NCBI GenBank assembly: GCA_002479655.1
Contig: DLOQ01000165.1
Location: 12,229-19,010 of the forward strand
Direction: 5' to 3'
Source: Lachnospiraceae bacterium UBA7480
GTDB taxonomy: Bacteria; Bacillota; Clostridia; Lachnospirales; Lachnospiraceae
Length of the DNA: 6,782 bases
Position 1 is the first letter of the stretch. Every line of letters starts with the position of its first letter. Below the pieces are notes generated by a model. The model did not search any database. It saw only the letters and a list, made by a program, of their open reading frames with translations, and was not told the origin of the DNA. Below are positions 1 through 5,604 of the stretch, in pieces. A program made the translations under genes and the position numbers.

Positions 1-829
1 GGCGGATACCGGGTCTGGAGACAAAATTATTAAAGATACTGTCAACGATCCGGCTGATATTCTCATAAATGTTGCGCCCATACATAAATTTCTGGTCATA
101 GGCGGTAGAGGAGGTGATCGTAAAGTTGTATCCCTGATTGCGGTACCATTCCGTGTATACCCGGTTTAATGTAAAACTCATGATCGCCAGCACATTGGCA
201 TAGATCGTATTGTCCGGCCAGGTTGCGTAGATCTCACTGGAAGCTACATTTTTGATGTAGTCGGTATATCTGATATAATAATTGGGCGCAGAGGAGTTGG
301 AGGGTACGCCGTCATGCACCACGACATATTCCGGAAGGACGACCCTGCTAAGTACGATCTCTCCGCTTTCATCCATTGGTTTTACTTCGTCTTCGGGAAT
401 CTTTGGAGGGTAATCTCCATAAAGCGTATGATCCGGGATGGTGATATCTTCCTGCGCTTCCTTGGACGTTGCAAGCGGGTTCATCGTGACCGGCTGGACG
501 GCTGTAACATCCGGCAGGATCTGCGCTCCCTCAATAAAGACCGGCTCATAGTTTGGCGCCGAGATCTCAAAATTATAGTCTGTATATGGTCTGGGTTCCT
601 CCGGCTGCTCGCTGTATTCGATAGGTGGAGCCGGAAGCTCGATCCGCTCGGTTTCTCCCAGATCATTTGTTTTTATCTGCTCGATCTGCCTTGTGGGATC
701 TGAAGAAGAATAAATATTGATCGTCGCGTTTTCGATGGGAATCAGTGCCTGCGTGGAGGTGATGTTAAAGACCAATCCTCCTTTAGAGGTATTGTCATTT
801 GGATTGCTGCTGATGGTTCCACTGTCCAT
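1..829 (-). CDS. SleC-like / SpoIID-like spore cortex-lytic-type protein (C-terminus outside window)
   Basis: The frame is open from an ATG at 829 to the window edge and gives 276 residues. Residues about 18-107 are beta-rich and resemble a carboxypeptidase-regulatory-type or SleC N-terminal domain. Residues about 108-160 form a Pro- and acid-rich linker. Residues about 165-270 match the SpoIID/LytB pattern: YIKNVASSEIYATWP followed by ANVLAIMSFTLNRVY corresponds to the SpoIID 'EYV.gVv..Em...Wp.eAlkAQAvaaRty' block. E199 sits where SpoIID has its catalytic glutamate. In the known family, SpoIID is a peptidoglycan lytic transglycosylase and SleC hydrolyses spore cortex at germination. SleC-type proteins end in a peptidoglycan-binding domain, which would lie beyond base 1. 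No N-terminal signal peptide is visible, which fits synthesis and retention in the mother cell. The start is supported by GAGG at 836-839, 6 nt upstream. The gene is divergent from the FliD-like gene. The SpoIID-like fold is fairly secure. The exact role (true SleC or a vegetative peptidoglycan-binding paralogue) is not. Confidence 0.8.
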   Translation of the reverse strand, partial: MDSGTISSNPNDNTSKGGLVFNITSTQALIPIENATINIYSSSDPTRQIEQIKTNDLGETERIELPAPPIEYSEQPEEPRPYTDYNFEISAPNYEPVFIEGAQILPDVTAVQPVTMNPLATSKEAQEDITIPDHTLYGDYPPKIPEDEVKPMDESGEIVLSRVVLPEYVVVHDGVPSNSSAPNYYIRYTDYIKNVASSEIYATWPDNTIYANVLAIMSFTLNRVYTEWYRNQGYNFTITSSTAYDQKFMYGRNIYENISRIVDSIFNNFVSRPGIR

Positions 830-835
830 AGTGTG

Positions 836-839
836 CCTC
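836..839 (-). promoter_or_regulatory. Ribosome binding site of the SleC-like gene
   Basis: On the minus strand GAGG lies 6 nt before the ATG at 829. It supports that ATG as the start and there is no better candidate nearby. Confidence 0.6.
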
Positions 840-859
840 AATAAAATAATTCGTTATTT

Positions 860-890
860 TATCATATGGTCTTTCCCGGAAAAATGTGAA
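860..890 (-). promoter_or_regulatory. Promoter candidate of the SleC-like gene (sigma-A or sporulation sigma)
   Basis: Read leftward, TTCACA (885-890) and TATGAT (861-866) are separated by 18 bp, which is a plausible sigma-A promoter. The same bases also fit the mother-cell sigma-K pattern: ACA (885-887), 16 bp, then CATATGATA (860-868), which matches CATANNNTA at every fixed position. A weaker sigma-E reading is also possible. Transcription would start near 854, leaving a leader of about 25 nt. Sporulation control would suit a cortex-lytic gene, but the sequence alone cannot decide between the readings. Confidence 0.5.
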
Positions 891-943
891 TTGGAGTAAA
901 AATAATTTTTTTCATTTTTCTTAGTCTTTTTATGACATTCTCC

Positions 944-972
944 TTGATTTTTCCAAAAAAAGGTGCTACATT
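944..972 (+). promoter_or_regulatory. Extended -10 promoter candidate of the FliD-like gene
   Basis: TTGATT (944-949) and TACATT (967-972) are separated by 17 bp, and TGC precedes the -10 to give an extended -10 (TGN). Each hexamer matches the sigma-A consensus at 4 of 6 positions. The predicted start near 979 leaves a leader of about 28 nt. I see no flagellar sigma-28 pattern (TAAA with a GCCGATAA-type -10) here, although the protein looks flagellar. Confidence 0.5.
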
Positions 973-993
973 TGAAATATAAAAATCTATCAA

Positions 994-998
994 AGGAG
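994..998 (+). promoter_or_regulatory. Ribosome binding site that decides the FliD-like start
   Basis: AGGAG (994-998, within AAAGGAG) lies 8 nt before the ATG at 1007. The in-frame GTG at 998 overlaps this motif and the ATG at 1001 is only 2 nt after it, so 1007 is the best start. Confidence 0.75.
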
Positions 999-1006
999 TG
1001 ATGATT

Positions 1007-1765
1007 ATGGCAGGTATCAATAATGTAAATGGAATGTCCAACCTGTTTTCCTCTATGACAGGGACGTCGGGAACAACAAACAGCTGGCAGAACAATACAT
1101 TGTCCAGTTTATTTGGCAACAGCAATTCCGGTTCTAAAGCGTCTTCCGGAATGCTCGGTATTGATTTCAGCAACTACGCATCTATTAAGAGCGGCAGCTA
1201 TTATAAGTTACTTAAGAAATATTACAGCTCTAATGCATCCGTTGACAGCAATTCCGAGGATGTGAAGAAATATCAGGCAAAGGTAGATCGGATGGCGGAT
1301 GCTTCTGCTGACCTTTCTTATTCCCTGAATGAAGTGATGCATGCTGATTTTTCGACGGAGAAAAGGGACGATCTCTTAAAGAATGTTGAAAAATTTGTAG
1401 AGGATTATAACAATACGGTAAGCAAAGCCGGTGATTCCGATTCCAAATCGGTTCTGCTGAAAGCAAAGTGGATGACGAATATGACCAAGGAGTATTCCAA
1501 TGTTCTTTCTGATATTGGTATCTCTGTAGGTTCGGATAACAAGCTGAAGCTGGATACGGAAGCATTTAAGAAAGCGGACAGCGACACTTTGAAGGGTGTA
1601 TTCGGAACAAGCCCCAATTCCTTTGCGAATAAGGTGCTGTACAAGGCAGAGCAGCTTTACTCTCTTTCCAAAACATATGGTTCTTCGGCTACGGCATATA
1701 CAAGCGCGGGAACCTATAAAAAGGATCAGGCAACAACAGCCAATGTTGTCGATCAGCTTCTGTAA
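1007..1765 (+). CDS. FliD C-terminal-like orphan protein
   Basis: The protein has 252 residues from ATG 1007. Its first 50 residues are rich in Ser, Gly, Asn and Thr. The segment GIDFSNYASIKSGSYYKLLK (51-70) follows; I recall similar 'Y.SIKSGSY.KL' motifs in Clostridia proteins, usually annotated hypothetical. Residues about 84-115 are probably helical. Residues about 118-212 follow the FliD C-terminal pattern: KFVEDYNNTVSK, then LSDIGISVGSDNKLKLDTEA, then LKGVFGTSPNSFANKV. In FliD this region is the conserved D0/D1 coiled part of the filament cap. There is no cysteine and no tryptophan beyond W27 and W155, which fits flagellar-type or exported proteins. No Sec signal or membrane segment is visible. 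At 252 residues it is much shorter than a real FliD (about 400-700) and lacks the N-terminal FliD domain. No other flagellar gene is in view, so the cap function should not be assumed. It appears monocistronic, with a hairpin downstream. Confidence 0.75.
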   Translation: MAGINNVNGMSNLFSSMTGTSGTTNSWQNNTLSSLFGNSNSGSKASSGMLGIDFSNYASIKSGSYYKLLKKYYSSNASVDSNSEDVKKYQAKVDRMADASADLSYSLNEVMHADFSTEKRDDLLKNVEKFVEDYNNTVSKAGDSDSKSVLLKAKWMTNMTKEYSNVLSDIGISVGSDNKLKLDTEAFKKADSDTLKGVFGTSPNSFANKVLYKAEQLYSLSKTYGSSATAYTSAGTYKKDQATTANVVDQLL

Positions 1766-1795
1766 ATAAGATCACCAGATGCAAGGCATATACAG

Positions 1796-1827
1796 ACACA
1801 TGGAATCGAACAGGTTCCATGTGTTTT
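1796..1827 (+). terminator. Hairpin terminator after the FliD-like gene
   Basis: ACACATGGAA (1796-1805) pairs perfectly with TTCCATGTGT (1815-1824) across a 9-nt loop, and TTT (1825-1827) follows. The 10-bp stem is strong but the T-run is short (four T in total), so termination may be partial. A 7-bp outer arm, TATACAG (1789-1795) with CTGTATA (1829-1835), can extend the fold with a TTTA bulge. Confidence 0.6.
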
Positions 1828-1895
1828 ACTGTATACAGATAGATGCAAAAGACTGCTTTGCAAAGGAGCTCATGTGTCTTAAATAAAAAAATTAA

Positions 1896-1924
1896 TTGTG
1901 AAACAAAAGGAAAGATGATATACT
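1896..1924 (+). promoter_or_regulatory. Promoter of the DUF5717-DUF5716 operon
   Basis: TTGTGA (1896-1901) and TATACT (1919-1924; 5 of 6 consensus) are separated by 17 bp, and TGA before the -10 makes it an extended -10 promoter. An A/T-only stretch at about 1880-1897 lies where an UP element would be. The predicted start is near 1931, giving a leader of about 54 nt to the GTG at 1985. It is the best-looking promoter in the window and the only one I see for the two downstream genes. Confidence 0.65.
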
Positions 1925-1930
1925 ATATTG

Positions 1931-1951
1931 GGGATGCATGAGAAAAATCCC
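1931..1951 (+). other. Small hairpin at the predicted 5' end of the operon mRNA
   Basis: GGGAT (1931-1935) can pair with ATCCC (1947-1951) across an 11-nt loop, just at the predicted transcription start. Such 5'-terminal stems can protect an mRNA. The stem is short and this may be chance. Confidence 0.3.
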
Positions 1952-1972
1952 TGGTAAGTGATATGGGTAAAA

Positions 1973-1979
1973 GAGGTGA
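1973..1979 (+). promoter_or_regulatory. Ribosome binding site that decides the DUF5717 start
   Basis: GAGGTGA (1973-1979) lies 5 nt before the GTG at 1985. The frame is also open from a GTG at 1958, but that codon has no Shine-Dalgarno sequence. The GTG at 1985 gives the N-terminus MKRIIDAMLAEDYSFG, which resembles the usual start of this family. Confidence 0.75.
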
Positions 1980-1984
1980 GTGAA

Positions 1985-4900
1985 GTGAAAAGGATCATTG
2001 ACGCCATGCTGGCGGAGGATTACAGCTTCGGACATAAAAAGAGTCCGCTGTCTTTTTCGTGTGCTTCACTGGAATATGGAGTAGCCTTCGGTAAGACTGT
2101 AAGGGGATCATTTACCATCTTTGCGGATGAAAAGCTGAAACCGGAGGGATATGTATATGCCTCTGATCTTCGGATGCTGGTGTCACGGAATCAGTTTGGC
2201 GGTCTGGAGATGGAGATCTATTTTCAATTTGACGCGCATGGACTGGAGGAAGGCAGCGTCTGTGAAGGCGTCTTTGCCATTGTATCCAATCTTGGAGAGT
2301 ATGAACTGCCCTATCGCATTACAGTAGAACGAAATCTTCCGGATACCTCCATGGGGGTGATCAGGAATCTGTTTCACTATGCCAATCTTGCAAAGGAGAA
2401 CTGGCAGGAGGCGGTGAAGCTTTTTTATTCCCCCGGATTTATCAATATATTAAATGGCAGCGAGCGGCAGTACCGCTCCATATATCGCGGAATGTCGGTC
2501 TATCGGGACAATGAGCAGAATGTTGAGAATTTTCTGACGGTGGTAAAGAAGAAGATCTCTCCCGTATATCAGACAGATATCATGAAGGTAGAAATCAAAG
2601 CGCCGGCGGAAACTGTGATGCAGACGATCAGCATCGTCAGGGACGGCTGGGGCTATACAAAGCTGCAGCTTTGCGTGGAGGGGGATTTTCTCTCTCTGGA
2701 AAAAGAACAGGTGTTGGAAGAGGACTTTTTGGGTAATGTATTCCGTGTGAATTATTACATCCATGCGGATCGCCTTCATTATGGAAAAAATGAAGGGGCA
2801 GTGGTGATTAAGGATATCTATGGAAATATCCAGATCCCTGTGGTGATCTGGCGAAACGGGATGGAACGGGCAGAGGAGGAGAAGGTCGAGCGGAGACAGC
2901 TGGCGCATCTGATGCATCTCTATATGGATTATAGAACCGGCAGGATCACAAAGTATGAGTGGGGCAGGGAATGTCATGCCATCGTGAATCGTATCGTATC
3001 TAAGGATGCCAATCATCTGGTGAGCAGACTGTATCAGCTTCAGCTCCTTTTGACGGAGAAAAGATATACAGAGGCGGATCGGATCCTGGAGCGTGTCGGT
3101 ATCCTGATCGAGGAGAATGACGTCCCTCCGGAGCTCGAGGGATACTATTATTATATGAGATCCCTTCGCTCCAAAGATGAGGATCTGCTGCGCGAGCTGG
3201 CGGAAAGGACGGAGTATCTCTATGTGCGTAATACGCACAATTGGCGTCTGGCGTGGTTATTGATCTATATGAAGGAAGAATACGCTTCCAATGACCAAAA
3301 GAAATGGGAGCTCTTAAAACAGCAGTATGCCTATGGCAATGCCAGCCCGATCTTGTTTCTGGAGGCACTGCATGCCCTGCTTCGGATGCCGGCGTTGATG
3401 TCCGAGCTGGGAGATTTTGAACTGGCATTTATTACATTTGCAATCAGGCAGAATACCCTGACCAGAGAGATCCGTAATCGTTTTGTATTTCTGGCGGGTA
3501 AGGCGAAGACCTTTTCGGAAGAATTGTACAGCCTGTTATGCAGATGTTATGAACTGGAGAATAAAAATGAGACCCTGCAGGAGATCTGCGCGCTGCTGAT
3601 CAAGGGCAATAAGATGGGACAGGAATATTTTGGCTGGTATGCGCTTGCGGTGGATCAGGAGCTTCGCCTGACAAGACTGTATGAATATTATATTATGTCC
3701 ATTGATCTTGCTTATGATGGGCGCCTGCCTAAGATGATTGTGATGTATTTTGCATACCGTTCCAATCTGGACTATGAAAGAAATGCATTTTTATATGCCA
3801 ATATCATGAAATACCGGCAGGCATATCAGGATATCTATCAGGATTATTATCCCGCGATCATGTCATTTGTCAGAGAGCAGCTGTTAAAAGGACGCATCAA
3901 TGATAATCTGGCATATCTTTATCAGCAGACGCGGTATATGATCAAAGAGGATCCCGTGTTGATTACGGCATATCTGAAGCTGTTGTTTATGGCACAGATC
4001 GATGTGGAAATGGACGGCATTAAATATGTGGCAATTGTAAATGAACATCTGAAAGAGGAAATGAGGTATCCCGTCAGCCGGAACAACGCGGTCGTGCCTA
4101 TGATTGGTGCGGAAAGCACGCTGTTTTTGGAGGATGAGGACGGCAATCGATTTGTGGATCGCAGGTTTTACCATGACAGGCTGCTGCTGCCTAAGCCTGC
4201 CGATCTGGAGGAAATGATGGAGCAGGCGGAGCTTTCTTTAGACCTTGCCCTGTATCGGGCGGAAGAATCAGGGGAGAGTGTTTCCGCGGATGAACACAAT
4301 GAAAAGTTTTTATACTGGCTTTCTGGGGAAGAGGCTATCACGGAAGAATACAGGATCCGGATCATGGTAAAGCTTGCAGAATACTATTTTGAAAATGATC
4401 TGCTGATCCCGCTGGATGATCTGCTGCTTCGTTTCGATCCGCTTGCTTTAAGCGGAGAGCAGCGGGAGACCTGCATACATATCATGGTGGCGCGTGGACT
4501 TTATGATAAGGCATTGGAGTGGGTGCGCAGCTGTGGGATCGAATCCGTCGGCGGCAGAACGCTGCTGCGCCTGTGTGACAGGATCCTGATGAGGACTGAT
4601 TTTGAATATGAGGCGGAGCTTCTTAAGATCTGTGACGGGATCTTTTGTCAGGGGATCTATGATGAGACGACGCTGCAGTATCTGCTGCTGTATAAGGAGG
4701 GATCGCTGACAGAGCTTAAGGCGCTGTGGCGGGCTGCGGATTCTTTTGATATGGACGTTCATAAATTTTTGGAGAATATGCTGGTGCAGATGCTTTATAC
4801 GGACACCTATGTGGATGAAGCGGAAAATATATTTATGGAATATATCGGAAAAGCTACCATGGCGGATGTCGAGAAGGCATTTTTGGCTAAGTTATCATAT

Positions 4901-5560
4901 GATTATTTTATAGGGGATAAGCCGTTAAGTGACAAGCTGATCGATCGGACCGGATATCTGCAGCAGCTGGGAGAAACACTGCCCGTGGTATGCCGGCTGG
5001 CTTATTTGAAAAAGAACATGGACAAAGCAGAACGGGGGATACTGTCTGAGCGGGATCAGGAATATGCCGTACAGTTTATCGGACAACTTTGGAAGAAGCA
5101 GATATTCTTCCCGATGTATCTGTGTTACCGGAGGTGGATCTCCAAATTGGATCTGATGGATGACCGATGCTATATTGAGTACCGGGGAAAAGAAGACAGC
5201 AGGGTTGTCATTCATTATGCCATAGAGCGGGAAGACAGACAGGAGAAGGAATATCGGAAGGAAGAAATGATCCATATGTACGGAGGGATCTATGTAAAGG
5301 CATTTGTCATCTTCTATGGCGAGAGAATCCGTTATTATATCACGGAGGAGGATGGACGGCAGGAGAAGCTGACGCAGTCGAGTTCCCTGCAGAGAGAAGC
5401 GATGAACGGCGCATCGCAGGATAACAGATTCCAACTGGTGAATCATATGATCATCAGTCACGATATGCGTGATGATAAGACATACGCAAAGCTGGCTGAA
5501 GAATATGCATATAAAGATTATCGGGTAAGACATTTGTTTATGCCGGATTTTGATTATTAG
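1985..5560 (+). CDS. DUF5717 family protein: large beta-sandwich plus helical-repeat scaffold
   Basis: The protein has 1191 residues from GTG 1985 and I recognise it as DUF5717, a family of unknown function that I know mainly from Lachnospiraceae. Residues about 15-118 form a beta-rich, Ig-like domain (GSFTIFADEKL and CEGVFAIVSNLGEYELPYRI strands). Residues about 120-190 are helical, including MGVIRNLFHYANLAKENWQE. Residues about 200-290 form a second beta domain with the family-like block VRDGWGYTKLQL. From about 300 to 1050 it is almost entirely alpha-helical, with TPR-like segments such as YQLQLLLTEKRYTEADRILE (about 350-369), LYDKALEWV (near 840) and TYVDEAENIF (near 942). Residues about 1060-1191 are a beta-rich C-terminal domain with FVIFYGERIRYYITEE. 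There is no signal peptide, membrane segment, nucleotide-binding or catalytic motif, so a cytoplasmic scaffold is the simplest reading (inference). The gene looks intact. The DUF5716 gene follows after 44 nt. Family assignment is confident; function is unknown. Confidence 0.9.
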   Translation: MKRIIDAMLAEDYSFGHKKSPLSFSCASLEYGVAFGKTVRGSFTIFADEKLKPEGYVYASDLRMLVSRNQFGGLEMEIYFQFDAHGLEEGSVCEGVFAIVSNLGEYELPYRITVERNLPDTSMGVIRNLFHYANLAKENWQEAVKLFYSPGFINILNGSERQYRSIYRGMSVYRDNEQNVENFLTVVKKKISPVYQTDIMKVEIKAPAETVMQTISIVRDGWGYTKLQLCVEGDFLSLEKEQVLEEDFLGNVFRVNYYIHADRLHYGKNEGAVVIKDIYGNIQIPVVIWRNGMERAEEEKVERRQLAHLMHLYMDYRTGRITKYEWGRECHAIVNRIVSKDANHLVSRLYQLQLLLTEKRYTEADRILERVGILIEENDVPPELEGYYYYMRSLRSKDEDLLRELAERTEYLYVRNTHNWRLAWLLIYMKEEYASNDQKKWELLKQQYAYGNASPILFLEALHALLRMPALMSELGDFELAFITFAIRQNTLTREIRNRFVFLAGKAKTFSEELYSLLCRCYELENKNETLQEICALLIKGNKMGQEYFGWYALAVDQELRLTRLYEYYIMSIDLAYDGRLPKMIVMYFAYRSNLDYERNAFLYANIMKYRQAYQDIYQDYYPAIMSFVREQLLKGRINDNLAYLYQQTRYMIKEDPVLITAYLKLLFMAQIDVEMDGIKYVAIVNEHLKEEMRYPVSRNNAVVPMIGAESTLFLEDEDGNRFVDRRFYHDRLLLPKPADLEEMMEQAELSLDLALYRAEESGESVSADEHNEKFLYWLSGEEAITEEYRIRIMVKLAEYYFENDLLIPLDDLLLRFDPLALSGEQRETCIHIMVARGLYDKALEWVRSCGIESVGGRTLLRLCDRILMRTDFEYEAELLKICDGIFCQGIYDETTLQYLLLYKEGSLTELKALWRAADSFDMDVHKFLENMLVQMLYTDTYVDEAENIFMEYIGKATMADVEKAFLAKLSYDYFIGDKPLSDKLIDRTGYLQQLGETLPVVCRLAYLKKNMDKAERGILSERDQEYAVQFIGQLWKKQIFFPMYLCYRRWISKLDLMDDRCYIEYRGKEDSRVVIHYAIEREDRQEKEYRKEEMIHMYGGIYVKAFVIFYGERIRYYITEEDGRQEKLTQSSSLQREAMNGASQDNRFQLVNHMIISHDMRDDKTYAKLAEEYAYKDYRVRHLFMPDFDY

Positions 5561-5576
5561 ATAACGCAAAGTTATC
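5560..5576 (+). other. Intercistronic hairpin at the DUF5717 stop codon
   Basis: GATAAC (5560-5565) pairs perfectly with GTTATC (5571-5576) across the loop GCAAA. The first base of the stem is the last base of the TAG stop. There is no T-run, so this is not a terminator. It may modulate mRNA stability or translation of the next gene. Confidence 0.4.
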
Positions 5577-5590
5577 ATATGACGGAAAGA

Positions 5591-5595
5591 AAGGA
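5591..5595 (+). promoter_or_regulatory. Ribosome binding site of the DUF5716 gene
   Basis: AAGGA (5591-5595) lies 9 nt before the TTG at 5605, the only in-frame start codon with a Shine-Dalgarno sequence before the conserved GIDL motif. The next in-frame candidate, GTG 5656, has none. Confidence 0.6.
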
Positions 5596-5604
5596 AACAG
5601 TGCT

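Noticed and set aside
314..703. Plus-strand open frame of 129 codons
   Set aside because: It is antisense to the SleC-like gene, which has a recognisable SpoIID-like domain in the opposite frame.
1856..1865. Palindrome CTTTGCAAAG, a possible operator
   Set aside because: It is a single short palindrome about 30 bp upstream of the -35 with no second copy, which is not enough to call a binding site.
1862..1886. AAAGGAG followed by a four-codon frame (ATG TGT CTT AAA TAA from 1872)
   Set aside because: The spacing to the ATG is only 3 nt, and the frame is too short to support as a gene. It also lies upstream of the predicted promoter.
2450..3238. Minus-strand open frame of 262 codons inside the DUF5717 gene
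   Set aside because: It lies wholly antisense to a confident gene, has a His/Ile/Leu-biased composition typical of a reversed coding frame, and resembles no family I know.
4889..5582. 14-bp direct repeat AAGTTATCATATGA at 4889-4902 and 5569-5582
   Set aside because: One copy is coding and the other is at the gene junction. There are only two copies, no target-site or element structure, and the repeat is A/T-rich, so chance is likely.
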